Positions 36,772 through 51,100 of a stretch of DNA of 64,000 bases are shown here, one piece after another (position 1 is the stretch's first letter; each line of letters starts with the position of its first letter). Source of the DNA: Phallusia mammillata. Taxonomy: Eukaryota > Chordata > Ascidiacea > Phlebobranchia > Ascidiidae. Where the stretch lies: assembly GCA_003260075.1 (NCBI GenBank), contig QLIY01000144.1, positions 62,001 to 126,000 of the forward strand, in the 5' to 3' direction. The position numbers and the translations under genes were made by a program. The notes beneath the pieces were generated by a model, which had not been told where the DNA came from, did no database searches, and saw only the letters and a program-made list of their open reading frames with translations.

Positions 36772-39700
36772 ATGGCCTTTTCAACCAAATTTATTGTCGC
36801 CAGTTTGTGTTTCTTTGGCATAACTGCAACAACCCATTGCAATGCAGTCGCAGAGACAAACTATCCTAGGCAGCAGGAAAGGTAAGTTAAGTTATGGCGG
36901 GACAAAGTTTCGGCTATAAATCACGTGACCAAATTGTCTTCTAGTGTTGAATTGCGAAATACAACTGATTGTGGAACTTGCAGAAAAATTTGTGACAGTA
37001 ATAAACAGACGAATCAGTGTTGGTGCGAATGTCCAGAATATGGTAAGTTTTTGAACCTTGTAAATTATTTATTGTGCAACAAAACTGAAATAAAATTGTG
37101 CTACGGTAGGGCGTTTACAATACAATCAGTTTTAATGTATGAGTTAACTTAAATACCAAAACTGATGCTTTCAGCAGTTTTTATGATATATAATCGTCGT
37201 TTTGATTTCCCATACAAGACGTCTTTGCAGGATGGCCTATCTTGCAAGACAATACATAAAACTGCTGGTAGAGCAAACTCGTTTATACAGTGTGTCTGGC
37301 CACAAAAGCTTATTTTTTTTCAAAATTTGTTGTCTGTTTTTAGAATAGTTATTGGTTAAACATTTTTTAGCAACTATTGTGATTTAAAATATACCTTATT
37401 GCTTTGTGATTTTGTTAAAAACGTTTTTGTTACATTTTGACCTAGATGCCGACAAGGAGAATAAAAAGAAATGTTTTGGTTTGAAAACACAATGGAACAA
37501 ACTGAAGCAATTTGTGACAATCCACTTAAAAGAACACCTTGACAGGTTACCACTTATTTTCCAAATAGTTTTTGCAAATCTACTATTACTGGTTAAACTT
37601 GTGTGTTTATTTTGTAGCATTGGCCATGGTAACTTACTTTCTGGTGAAGGGCAAGTCCGGCAATTTTCCAGAGCGTTTCTTTATGCTTTGGTTTCTTTGT
37701 CGGTTAATGATAACTTCAGTGATAATGAACATCCAAATTTCAAAAAGTTTCCAAAATTTATTAATGATTCTGCACAAGTTGCCAACTTATCTGAGGTGTT
37801 CTTCAAAGATCCCAAATCCAGAAATTTTCGGTGGTGCACCAAAAATATTCGTTGGTTGAAAAATATGACCAAGAACAGTGACTTGCCTTATCTTCATGTT
37901 ATGCAACAGCTGAATCATTCAAAAATAAAAAGTCAATTTTTTAGAAAATTTAATTCTACTGATTTTATTGCTTACAAAAACTACAGTGGGTACAGTCAAT
38001 CAAATCCCCTATTTCAAAGCTTTGTTAAGTTTGTATCTCTGCTTAAGGATATGACAGAAAAAGAGCAATTTTGGCAATGGTTCAATAAAAGTCTGTTGAA
38101 CTTGTCAACAGAAAGTGCAGAAAAGAGATGGGAGAATGCCAAACCTAAAAATATGACAGACACAGGAAAACTCCCTTATATGGATGGTAAAAAATTTACC
38201 AAAGTTGCTGACATTTTTGGACTATTTAGAGAAGTGTGTGATGGGGGGGGGGGTGACAGAAAAAGAGCAATTTTGGCAACGGTTCAATAAAAGTCTGTTG
38301 AACTTGTCAACGGAAAGTGCAGAGAAGCGGTTCAATGGCTTTTGTGATGTGATGTCGCATGAAAACAAAAGATGGGAGAATACCAAACCTAAAAATATGA
38401 CAGACACAGGAAAACTCCCTCATATGGATGGTAAAAATTTTACCAAAGTTGCTGACATTTTTGGACTATTTAGAGAAGTGTGTGATCAGTACTCTAATGC
38501 AAGTACTTTTGACAAGAAGGAAGTGTTGCTTTTGTTTCATGCACTGAAGGTCCAGTTGCAATATTTTGGAAACTACTCTGAAGAAAATTTAACAAATTCA
38601 GCCTTTTCCACTTCTTGGAATCATTTCTTGCAGAACAATACTTACCTTGATTTATGGAGATTTCTAATTAATAATACAAATGGGGGGGGGGTTTTTGAGG
38701 CCCAGTTGCAATATTTTGGAAGCAACTCTGAAGTGAATTTTACAAATTCGGCCTTTTCCACTTCTTGGAATCATTTCTTGCACAACAATACTTACCTTGA
38801 TTTATGGAGATTTCTAATTAATAATACAAATGGGCGAAACCAGGATAACATTTCATCCATCAATACAGTAGTGCAAGCAATATACAATCTGTATTGGTTG
38901 GAAAAAAGCTGGCAGAACTTGCCAAGAAACAGGTCAAATGATTGGCAAAAGTATTGGAACACAACAGAATACAATGATGAAAATTTCAAACTTTCAGCAA
39001 ATTTATCAAGGTTTGAAATAAATCAGTTCTGCTATCATGTAGTTTGGGACCATGTATTAGGTGAAAATTATGAGCATAATGATTCAAACTTCATTGATTG
39101 GAGACTCAACCGAAGTTGCAATCCTTGGGTCTTTCTTGTGAAGAATGTTTTGCATAAAAACCAGCATAATTATACAAGTTTTGTCAGCAAATTATTGAAA
39201 AGAATGTGGAAGATGAACAATGCAAGTTATAATCTTACAAATGATGATTGTCATCCTAGTAACAGAACAATGTTGAAAAATCCAAAAGGTTCTAAAACTT
39301 TGCCCCTGAAAGATGATTCAAATACAATTCAGCAGCATCTTACAAAGGTCTTGCAATTTCTTAACATTAAGAATCCAGAAAAGGAATTTGTTGAAGAAGC
39401 ATACAACTTTAACGACAAAGGTAGTTTATTGACTGTGTAGAAATCAGTTGTATGTGTTTAACCTATAGGAAATTAAGTTGTGTTTTTTTGGTCAGACCAA
39501 TCAGGTGAATATCTTTCCTTGAATAAAACATATTTTTCCGATTATGAAACAATCTTGAGAAAACTGAACATTACAAGTCTTCTCTTCAAACTTTATTCCT
39601 GGACAGAAAGAACCGGGGGGGGGGTTTTTGGTCATACCAATCAGGTGAATATCTTTTTATGAATAAAACATATTTTTCTGATTATGAAACAATCTTGAGA

Positions 39701-42700
39701 AAACTAAACATTACAAGTCTTCTCTTCAAACTTTATTCCTGGACAGAAAGAACCAATTTTACATGCAACACTTTTGGTAAGAAGTCTATCATTGCAAAAG
39801 AAAGAGCAACACTATACTCCTGTTAATTCTTGCAGGTTCATCGCTCGACGTTTTTTACCAATTATTGCCTGATATTGAACTCTGCAAAACCACCAAAATT
39901 ACAAATCAAACAGACATTTTGAATTTAAATTACACCAAACCAAGACCAGGTGATTGTCTATTTATAGTTTAATTACATTGTATCATGTTGTATCGCTGTT
40001 TATGTTGTAGTATTGTTATAGTTTTAGAGATAACTTTCCTTAGGTGAATGTTAAGTTAGCTTACTTGGCACTGAAGTGATGCAAAACATATGTTGATGGG
40101 TTTTAATCTAAAGTGTTATTTACAGCTTTTGCCTTATAGGTTGGATATGATTACATTGTAGTTGTTTTGTATTTAATATTTTTTTGTGCAGATAAAATAA
40201 TTTACTCATTGTACATTGCAGACTTTCCAATAACTTTGGTACAGAAAGAGTTTGTAGTCCCAGACTACATTGCTACTGGCAAAGATGATGATAATGAAGG
40301 CTTCAGATTGGATGAGATTTTACCTGAAAACACAGCATTTGTTGTGACTTATGTTCCTAGCTCTTATATAGGAGTGTTTGAATACCAAGGTAAGAAAACT
40401 TAATGCGAATATAAATGTTAAACTGTCTATTCTGTTTTGCATTGTATTTCTTGAAACAGTTAAAATCAGGTAGGAGTGCACTAACTTTTCGCCTATTCTC
40501 ATTACAGGTTCTTATTTTACTAATGTTTTCGAGTATTTCCACTGACCCTAAAATGATTTTGTGTATAAAAACATGTTTATTTATGGACCAAAACATCTTT
40601 AGACTAGTTCAAAATGCCAAATATATATTCAGCAAGTCAAGCAAAAATTCAGTTAAATGTATATTCAATTTGCTGAGTTTGTGATGCAATGTATATTTAT
40701 GTATTTTTGTCAAGATGACTCTGCAGATGGTGATGGTAATGATAAAGATGATGCGGATAGTGGTGGCAATACAGGAAACAACAAAGACAAATTGCAACCT
40801 ATTAAGCAAAAGTCAACCTCACAACCCAAACAACTGTGTAGTAACGGATGGATTTGTGTGCAAACAGGTTGGTTTAAACTATTCATTAGGTTGCAGACTG
40901 ACAGGCATGTCAATTGCAAACTGTTTTTGCATCAATTTACTAGATCAGTTGGTGCTGTGATCATGTAACCGTAAAAACATTTTAAACTTTATTCTCAATT
41001 GTCCACAATAGATTATGGTTTAAATTGTGCACCATGACTTTATGTTTAGATCTTTTAATTCAAAAAGTCTTGATGTAAAAACATGTTAGTTTGGCGTAAA
41101 CTGGATTGATTGCTTACCTCAATTGACAAGCTGGGTTAATATATACATTTTATTACTTTTTTTCCCAGGTGCAATAATCAAATCAAGTTACAAACTTCGA
41201 TTTCATATCAAAGATAACAATAAAATGGGAATTGTTCCACTTAAACTAAAACAACAAAATGAAGAAAGTAAGATTTACAGTAAAACTTGATCAATTTTTT
41301 TGTCAACTATTAAAATACAATGGAGTTTAAAGTACATTTTTGTGTTTTTATATTTTTGTGTATTTTTTAGAGATCACACTGAACTTTGTTGTGGCTGCTG
41401 GATTTGACGAGTTGAGTGACATGAAAAATGACCTCCCTGCTTGGTGGAGAGAATTTACAATGGTTAGAAGTAACCATTCTTTTGAAATTGATGGAAATTT
41501 TGGATCGGAATTCAACATGGTTGAGATAATGAAAAATGTTGAAGACAACCAACATATTCTGGGTGAGAAAAAAATCATTTTTTTAGAAATTTCAACTGTG
41601 TGTTGATAAAATCTGATGTGTATGCAGGATAATATAAATCAATTATTTAGAATAGTGAGATTTTGTAGTGTGGTCCCGAAAGCTTATTAAAAATAAACTA
41701 TATATATATATGTTTTTTGTATTATGTAGGTACTGACATTTTGAAGCTATTAGTGGATAAGCATGATAGTGCAGTAGAGGTTTTTTGGGAACTTTTGAGG
41801 AAAAGCCTACAGAAACTAACATATGACGTTCTTATGCCCCAAGAAATTTTGAAACTCATTTCTGTTGAATACAAGGTGATGTTGTAGGCTGTAAACCCAA
41901 TGTCAATATTTTGATCAACAATAAATAAATATGTAAACCTTAAATTGTTTTTTAAAATTTTTTTCTGATGTATCTGAACACTACTGTGTTTGGTATAAAA
42001 CATATCTAGACACTATTGTTTGCTGCCCATTTAAAGAAGGTTATATGTCAACTTTTTCTATGTGTTAGTCAAATTATTTTTGTGCTTTTTACATACTACT
42101 AAATTATTAATTTCCGTCAAAACATATTAAAAATGTGTTGGATAGCAAATGATACTTGACTGCTTTCATGGTGTCACAATATGAGCTTTTTTTCTAGTTG
42201 ACTGATGAACAACAATGGACGACAGTAAAAAACAGGAAATCATTCACGATTTCTGGTGACGGAAACCTAAAATTTACACCCAAGAAACATATTGAGTCTG
42301 GTCGTTATTTGTTCCAAATCAAGATAAGCAATGACAATGCCTGGAGTAACTGTTACATTGAGGTATTTTCACAACAGTTTGGCTAAAATTACAAAGTATC
42401 TGGCTGTCATTGGTCTGTATGAATTGGTCATAATATGAATTGGTCTGCAAATGATTTAAATTGATTTGGAACATGGGTATAAGTAATTGCCAGCACATTT
42501 TATTGTCATCATTTCCCCTTTTATAGCTAAATAGGCCTGTATATTATAGAAATGTTTCAATCTTTTTTGACAAATATTTTTTTGTTTCTCATTGACATAG
42601 TCATTATCGTTTACCAAACCTGTGAATTATATGACTAACATTTTTGTTTTTAAATTTCTGAAGTTTTTATGTCCATCTACCACAGCACAATATTTTTGGT

Positions 42701-45084
42701 CTTTGCAGGTTAAACCAGAATCGAAACCACCTCAACTTCAAATTCCAAAAGGCTTTTCCCTTGATCCTGTTCCATTTGATATTGATTTGAACATTGGCAT
42801 AAATGTCTCAAGCATTGCAAGAATGCTCCTAAACGAAGATGAAAACATTAAAAACATTTCTCTGTTCATAAAACCGTTGGACTCCTATCTTGGTAAATGA
42901 TGACTTTTCTACAAGATTTACTTTACTGCAACAAGTTGTTTGTATGTGAAATACGCAACGATCTTAAAACTTGGCCTTAAGTGAAGTATATGTGTGAATA
43001 TGCATTTGTTTCAGTTTGTCTATGGCGATAAAGCTGCTATTTTGGGTGGCTGAATTTAAGTTTGCCTGTATTTTAGTTATTTTTGAGAATTTTTTTATTG
43101 AAAACGTGATTGTGTTTTTTAAAAAAAATTTCTTGAAACCTCTTTAGAATGTAAAACAAATACTTTTGATCTTTTTCTGCTTTAGGACAATGGCAATTTG
43201 AGTGGCATGGACAGTGGACAAATCTGACAGAATTAATTACAACAAATAGTAAGACAGTTTTGTCTGTCTTTCAGTTTAAAACATTTTCAGCTGTATACAT
43301 GTCCTATGTTACAGAACCAAATGGGGAAAAATCGTTTCAAATGTTAAGTTCTGCTGGGCTAGGAGTATTTCTGGCTCCAAGTGGTCGAATCCGGTTTCAA
43401 CCAGTTCATTTTGGTTTGTTCTGGAAGCGGTCACAAGCTTGGTCTTCCACAAGAATTACAATGTGGATTTGGGATGCTGACACAGCTTTTTCTGAGGAAG
43501 CCAAAATGGAGTATGAAGAGCTTCTTGACCTTTTCAACTCCTATGGATATGTTAAAGTTCCTATCTGCCCTCTGAAGGTGAATTTAATTTTTAGATCAAA
43601 GCCATTGACTTGGTTATGCAGTTGATAAAGGTTCATGGATATAAAACCCTTACTATATTTGACAACAGTAGGACCGGGCCATTACAAAGGCCCTGATTTT
43701 ATGAATGATTCAACATGCTTTTATCATATCACCTCCCAAAATCAGTGATTAGATCTCAAAAGACTGGTGACCTAAGAGCAGTTTATAATTTTTTTTAAGG
43801 ACCCAGAATGTGATGACATCACAAAGAGACACAGTGATCTCATTAGTCAGGATTCAGTTACCGTGGCAATAGAACGCAATGGATGTGATGGAAAAAAATC
43901 ATCTTTAAAAGTCAACTCTGATTATTGTGGTGTTTGTGGTGGTGATGGCTCATCATGTTTAGATTGTAATGGTGACCCACATGGAGGTGTGTGCCTGCTT
44001 GTGTGTGGAATAAAGCTTGGTTATAAATTATCTAACCAAAGCTGAATGCTTTTGTTGTAAAATTAACTTTGTAAAGATCAAACTGATTTTGAACGCATGA
44101 ATTTTGTTATTACTCTTTCTGTTAGTAATTAACAATGACATTTATGCTTTTCTGAGATTTAAGGAGTTACTTTTCTACATATGATTGATTGAATTATGAT
44201 TATTGAACATGCTAAAAACCTAAAAATCACCTGACAAAAAGTTGGTGTACATTTGACTGATAAGTCCCAAATTCAGTAGATATAATGGAAAAAAAAATGA
44301 TGTTATGTTTTTTTATTTAGATGCATTTATCGACCAATGTGGTGTATGCTCTGGTGGTTTAACTAATGTCACACCTAACGCTCTTCTTGATTGCGCCAAT
44401 GGCTGCCATGCTAACAACTACATGGACATATGTGGGTTTTGCCAGAACAGGTATGTAATGTGTAAAACCTTTTAAACCATATAACTTTATCCACTCTGTT
44501 TCACTTAGATTGAAACCTGTTGTGAATATGATGGATTGTTCTGGCAAATGTCATGGAAAAGCTAAAGTCAATAAGTAAGTTTATACAACTAAAAGAAGAA
44601 AAAAAACAATTTTTGCCTTCCGTTTTTGAAAAAGAACACAACACCAGTACTTAATTGCCTGACATTAAAATTCATTCTTAAATTAAAGACTGTAGCTAAG
44701 GTGCCAATGCCTGACAAATAAAACCAATACTAGCAAGTTGTTGTAGTGTGAATATATAGAGTCATTTTTTAAGATGTGGATATTGTGTCTCTCCTCTCAC
44801 AACTTCTCTCCCTGAAGCAGTGGAAGACATATGTGGGGTTTGCGGAGGGAACAACTCATCTTGTCAAGGGTGTGATGGTGTTCCTGGGAGCAAGAATATA
44901 GTGGATAATTGTGGAAAATGTCGTCATCCAAAAGATAAAGATTTCAATCAAGGTATTAGTGATGGGACGAGTACCCGCTACTCAGTACTTGGTATCGATG
45001 ATATCGAACGATTTCAGTGGTATTGATACTCGGTATCGACATATTTTGCCTCAGTTTTCGATACCAACGTGCGAGTACCAAAGG

Positions 45085-45179
<95 letters not shown>

Positions 45180-48100
45180 CTATCACATGGAGATTACATT
45201 TTTCGGCATGTGTGTGTGCACCCCTGTACCCCGACCATGGCAGATAAATAGCCAGTGATATACAACTAAGTACAACACAACACTTAAGTACTCGGTAATC
45301 GTACTTGGTATCAGTACTCGCTTCAAAACCTGGTATCGTCCCATCACTACAAGGTATTAAACCCCGCTGATCTACTTGGATTTTTAAAACAATTTGGTAC
45401 TTTCGTTGACTATCAACTAATGTGGTAATAGAGTGAGGTCATCCATGTATTTATAAAATGTGCAAAGTCTGAAATTGATAATTTAATATTGTTTTACTAG
45501 GTTGCTTGTCTAATCTATACATTCTGAATCCATTCCATGTGATCAACAAAACTTCACCAAGCCTGGATTTAATACTTTATGGCCATTTTTCATCATTTGA
45601 GACATCAAACTGTTGGATCCAGCTTGTCAATGGATCTGATTTCCCTATTTCGAAGCGATCAATTAATCTTGGTTTAAGTAATGTTTTGTCTACAAGTGAT
45701 CTGACCTCTTTACTGATTGCTAAAAATGACAACACGAATTTAAAAGGTACTACTGTTTTTAGATGCTAGTTTGTAAACATGTGTCTGTATTATGAAAAGT
45801 GCGGCATTTTGTAGTTTGTCTCAATTTTGTGTTCCAATTCGTGAATCGTGTGCATTGTTTTTTTGTGTTGTTCACTTGTTGCCTACAGTGCACACTGTTT
45901 CAACCTATAAGGTCATCACAGTGCAGCTGGTGACTAGAGATCGGCCATATTGGCTAGTGTTGACATTGTTCACTTGACTGTTCTGATTAATGTTTTTCTA
46001 ACTTCTGAGTTTTTTACAGAAATAAAAGGTCTTCGTTCGTCAACTGACTTCTTACACTTTCACATTGATTCAGTATTCGTACATGAACGCCCAACTATGT
46101 GGGAGGCCCACTGTTTGTTGTACAAAAATGGAAGGTAAAAATAAGTCAAATTGCTTATACTTGGCCATTTTTGACAACTAGAATATAATAATTCTATGAT
46201 TTTACGGGTTGCTTTTCCAATTCTATCATTATTCAAAAACTAGGTGTGATTTTACAACTGTATACCCATGTCCGAAATTTTGAAAGTTCCGCTTAATGCT
46301 CTTGTATTAGTGATATCAAGCAATTTTAAAATGTAACATTTTGAAAAGGTGTAAATTGTAATAAGTCACATCATAATAAACTTGTCATGCATTTGTCTTT
46401 CTTTTTTGCTGGAGCAAGATTATAAATCCATTTGCTAATTTGTCAACAAATGTTTTAGCGACACACAGATTATTGCTTCAAATGGTTCCAATATTGTCAT
46501 CCAGCCAGGGGGGGGGGTAAGTGATATTGAGCAATTTTGAAATGTAACATTTTTAAAAAGGTGTAACTAAGTTGTAGTAAGTCACATTATAACAATAACT
46601 AGTTGTGCATTTAGCTTTCTTTTTTGCAAGAATATAAATCCATTCTATGTCAAGTAACTAAGCAATTTGCTAATTTGTCAACAACTGTTTCAGTGACACA
46701 CAGATTATTGCTTCAAATGGTTCCAATATTGTCATCCAGCCATCTAATTGGCCAGTGCTTAATCATGTGACCCCTATGGACATCCCGACTGGCTCTGGTC
46801 CAACCAATCTAATGATACCTGGAGGAATGTTTTTAAAGCATTTTCCTTTAACATGTATTCTGATAGCAAAGTCAAAAAAGTGGCGCTTATTTCCAGCCAA
46901 GTAAGTTATGATGTATTTTTTGTACTAGATTTTCATACATAAGCTAAGTTGACATGAAAGCATCGAGCCAATACATGATAAGCTGCAGTGCAGAATTAAA
47001 TTGATTTCTCTTAATTTGTGAAGCTGCTTTTGTTCATGAGGACATCTAATTTGTTCCAAAATAAGAGTTATGTGTTGTTAGGTGTCATTAAAACAACAGC
47101 TATCCAATAAACTGCAAAAAATGTTTAAAATGTCATACTATGTTTTGTACAAAAGTGTGGTGTTATTATTGGTTTACATGAATGCTTAAGGGTGCCTGTG
47201 CAGTTGTAGAAAATTATTTTATGTTTGGTTTTCGTGGTAGGTTTCTGAATCAAAGTATGGTTTCGTGTGAGATACCATCTGCCAACAAATCTTTACAACT
47301 TCGATTGTCAGTTGTATTTGAACCAAATGCTATGAACCTAAAATATGTTGACATCAAAAAGTTGACAAACTTTCTTATCATTACATTTTAGTAAGTATGA
47401 ATCTTGCAAATTATTTATTATCCAAGTTTGAATTCTTGAAGCAGCTGTTTTGTACCTTACTGGGAAACTTAAAATCTAAAACAAATATAATTTGGGGGGG
47501 GGGTATGCAAATTATTTATTACCCAACTTTGAATTCTTGAAACAGGTGTTTTGTACCTTACTGGGAAACTTAAAATCTAAAACAAATATAATTTTCAAAA
47601 TTAAGCTGTTACATGTTTAAGCTGCAGGCAGTACACATTGTTTTAACCTCTATGGATTCACCAGTCAATTGTGCAGCTGGTGACGAGAGATTGGCCATTT
47701 GGGCTAATGTAGCTCCTTATGTCACTCCTGTTTGTTGGGAGCAGCAAGCTGAAAAGCCATGCCTTTACAAACCTGTTCCATACCACAACTGGGCATTAAT
47801 GACAGAAGAACATAATTTGTTTTATATTAACTTATATAGAGTGTTATGCACAGATACTGTACAAGATGTGCTAGGCCTCTCCTGTGTTTTAAACAATGTA
47901 CACGAAAATTTACTTGAAATTTACAAGCTTTTAAAACAAGGGTTTATTGTTTTCAGTTCTCCACCTCCAACAATAATTTCAGCAAAACTGAACTCGAAAC
48001 TGGATTTAATAACAATCAAGTTCAATGAAGCAATTAAGTTGAATAAGGAATACGATTGCAGCAATGTGTTTAAAAGCTTACCTGAAGGTGTTCTTGGTGA

Positions 48101-51100
48101 TGAACCAAATTGTTTTAACAAGAAACCAAATGGAGTGATTGTCAAACCAGATTCCAATGCCCTTTTGCACACAAATATCACAGGTATCAATAAATTTTAC
48201 TAAAAAACAATACATTGGCTTTACCAAGTATTGGCAAAGTGCCTAAGGCAGTGGTTCTCAAACTTTTTGATTGTTGGGGCCAAATGGTAGTTTGGGGGGG
48301 GGGTAATACTTTGGATTTACCAAGTATTGGCAAAGTGCCTTAGGCAGTGGTTCTCAAACTTTTTGATTGTTGGGGCCAAATGGTAGTTTGGGGGGGGGGT
48401 TGAGGTTTGGTGGGAGCCGCAAAATAAGTAGTTGGGAGCCGCATGTGGCCCTGAGAGCCGCAGTTGAGAATCACGGGCCTAAGGTATGACAATAAACAAA
48501 ACCACTAAAATAAATCTTATCCGTAATACTTTGTAAAAGTTGTTAAAGGTAAAAACAATCCGAGATGCTTATGTAAGGACAAGTTATTTTTTAAATTTTT
48601 TCGATATTTAGGTAAACATGTCAGTAATTTTGAAGTCACTGAAAAAAAAAACGCACACAGACAGAAATTGTTGTTTTAATAACAATACGTGTCTTATAAT
48701 TTCAGAGTTACTGAGAACTGGTTTTACACTTGCAATGAAAAGAGGTTCGGTGGTAGCGAGGAGATCTGACCAACACTTCGACAGATTTCCTGCAACTAGA
48801 TTTGGTGTAGAGCTGCCAGATGTAGTGGTATAATTGCATTTTATTTTCATTAAACCAAAACTACCGGAAAACTTGTGTATTGTGCATACATTATGTTGCA
48901 AACATTTTAACAACCACTGTTGTTAACGGAAAATTTGTAATAGATTGAATTCACAAGCTTTATGACAGCTTTGTTTACAATCGACCCAAGTCTGTCTATA
49001 GCAGTGGTTTACTAACTTTTTCATTATTTTTTCAAAACTGTCTCTTTACCATTATATCGAACGCTCGCGGTGCTTAAGCCGATGGTGTATTTTAGAAATA
49101 CGAAAGTTGATTGCAGAATTTTAGCTAGTTTTGCAAAATTACCCATAACAATGATTTAAAGACTGTATGTGACGTCACAGACAAGACAAAACATTACAAT
49201 TGTGTGCGAACAATTGTATTTATGTTAGTTGTTATGCAATAAAGGCTATTGTTTAGCAATGGGGACAGCTAATCTTCAAATTTACTTTAAATTGCACTTA
49301 TCCACTTAGATTATAGAAGTACTTAAACCTTTTCGCAGTGCCTGCAAAATTGCTTCACAGACAACTAAAGGATCGCGGACCCCAGTTTGAGAACTGCTGG
49401 TTTATAATGTTCCTACTGTAGTTTTAACATGAAAAGTTGTTTCAAAATATCTTTTCACTACATTGTTTATTCTTTCAGGAACCTGGTTCAGTTTTAATCA
49501 GAGGTCTGCCTTCATTCGGCCCTTGTCAAGATATTTACTTTTCATTTAAAACTAATGGTGCAATAGCAGAAATATTTTGGAAAGTTGAAAGTGAATATGA
49601 GAATGAATTTTTTTTCATGTTTAAAAACAATTTGAGGAATATATCCAAAAGTGGTCGAGTGTATCTAGGAAAAGTTCCTGTAAGTTTCCTTGTTTATAAG
49701 TGGTTACCATAAAACTTGGTTCAATATCTGTAAACAAATATTTACCAGAAGTGTTTTACATGTCTGTGCAACATAAAAATGTTACATGAAAATTTGGTAA
49801 AAAATAAACTGTATTTCACATATTTTTTCTGAGCATTAAAATAGCTAGTTATAGTTACTTTTAGTGATATACTTTCATACCTAAACTTCTGTTACATTGC
49901 AATGGTTTGGGATAAAGTTGTTGTTGTAAATTTTTCAGGCAAACCAGCTAACAACCCAGAACTTTACGATATCAGTGCAAGCAACAAATTCACTTGGGAT
50001 CAAAAGTGAATCGTCCACTTATTCATTTCAACTTATTTCCGAAGTAGACCTGTTACAAGTTAAGATAGATGGTGGTGACGAAAGGTTATTTAAATCAAAC
50101 CAAAATATTAAACTCAAGGTAGGTGCTGTTGTTGTATAAAGTTTATTTCTTTGTACATGTTCAGCAAGTTCATGGGCTTTTTGTGTGTTTCTGTTAGCAT
50201 TTTTCATTTTCAATCAATGTTGTCTATGTTTAAGTTCACTTTGTGGTAGAACACACCCTGATTTGTCTTCAACTAATCAAATTTCTTGTACATATAACTG
50301 TTTGTTTTTAAATATAAAGCTATCTCAAAGTTGTAAGATCACGATAGTATGTATCGTTTTCTGATAACTGTTCATAAGCAACCAGATAATCAAATGCTGC
50401 TTAAAGGAGGTACAGATATCTAGAAAGCACTAGATATCTGCACCTCCTTTCACAGTACAATGAGAATTTTAACATTTGTTTTATTTCTCTACATGACTGA
50501 TAGCCTGTGTATGTATGTATTATATTTTAGGCATCAGTGTCATTCAATCTCCCCCAATGTGGTAACTCTGAGTCGAATTCTGTGCAAAAGGAGAGTTTAA
50601 AATCTTCTTCCAGACTTGTGTACATCTGGGAGTGTGAGGATCTTGCAACATCTACAAACTTTCTGCTGGATGAGTTTAAGGATGAAGATAAAGATTGGTC
50701 AAGAACCCTATATATTCCAAGTGGAAATCTTGTACCTGGCATTCAATATCGCTTTACTGTTACAGGTTGGGACATGAGCATCAAACACAATATATTTAAC
50801 CATTTATTAAAAACTATTTGAGTGAGTTGAGTTGATTTCGCTTGATGAAAAAATCGTAACACAATTACAGTAATATATTCACCTTGCTGGAGATAGCTGT
50901 GCAACATTTAGATGTTAAAAAGCTCGACAAAGTAGAGGGCACAATTGGTGGAGAGATGAGAAACGCGCTGCAGCTACACCGTTATAATAAGCGTTATGTG
51001 ACGGGGACTCACANTCGCTTGGTGAAAAAATCGTAACACAATTACAGTAATATATTCACCTTGCCGGAGATAGCTGTGCAACATTTAGATGTTAAAAAGC

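Noticed and set aside
44815-44819. CAG acceptor directly before VEDICGVCGG
   Set aside because: It breaks the phase from the preceding exon. An acceptor at 44773 gives KCGYCVSPLT and joins correctly.
47613-48203. 196-codon open frame as a single exon of the REJ gene
   Set aside because: Its 5' two-thirds is an interspersed repeat seen elsewhere. Only the part from 47957 fits the exon phase and has an acceptor.
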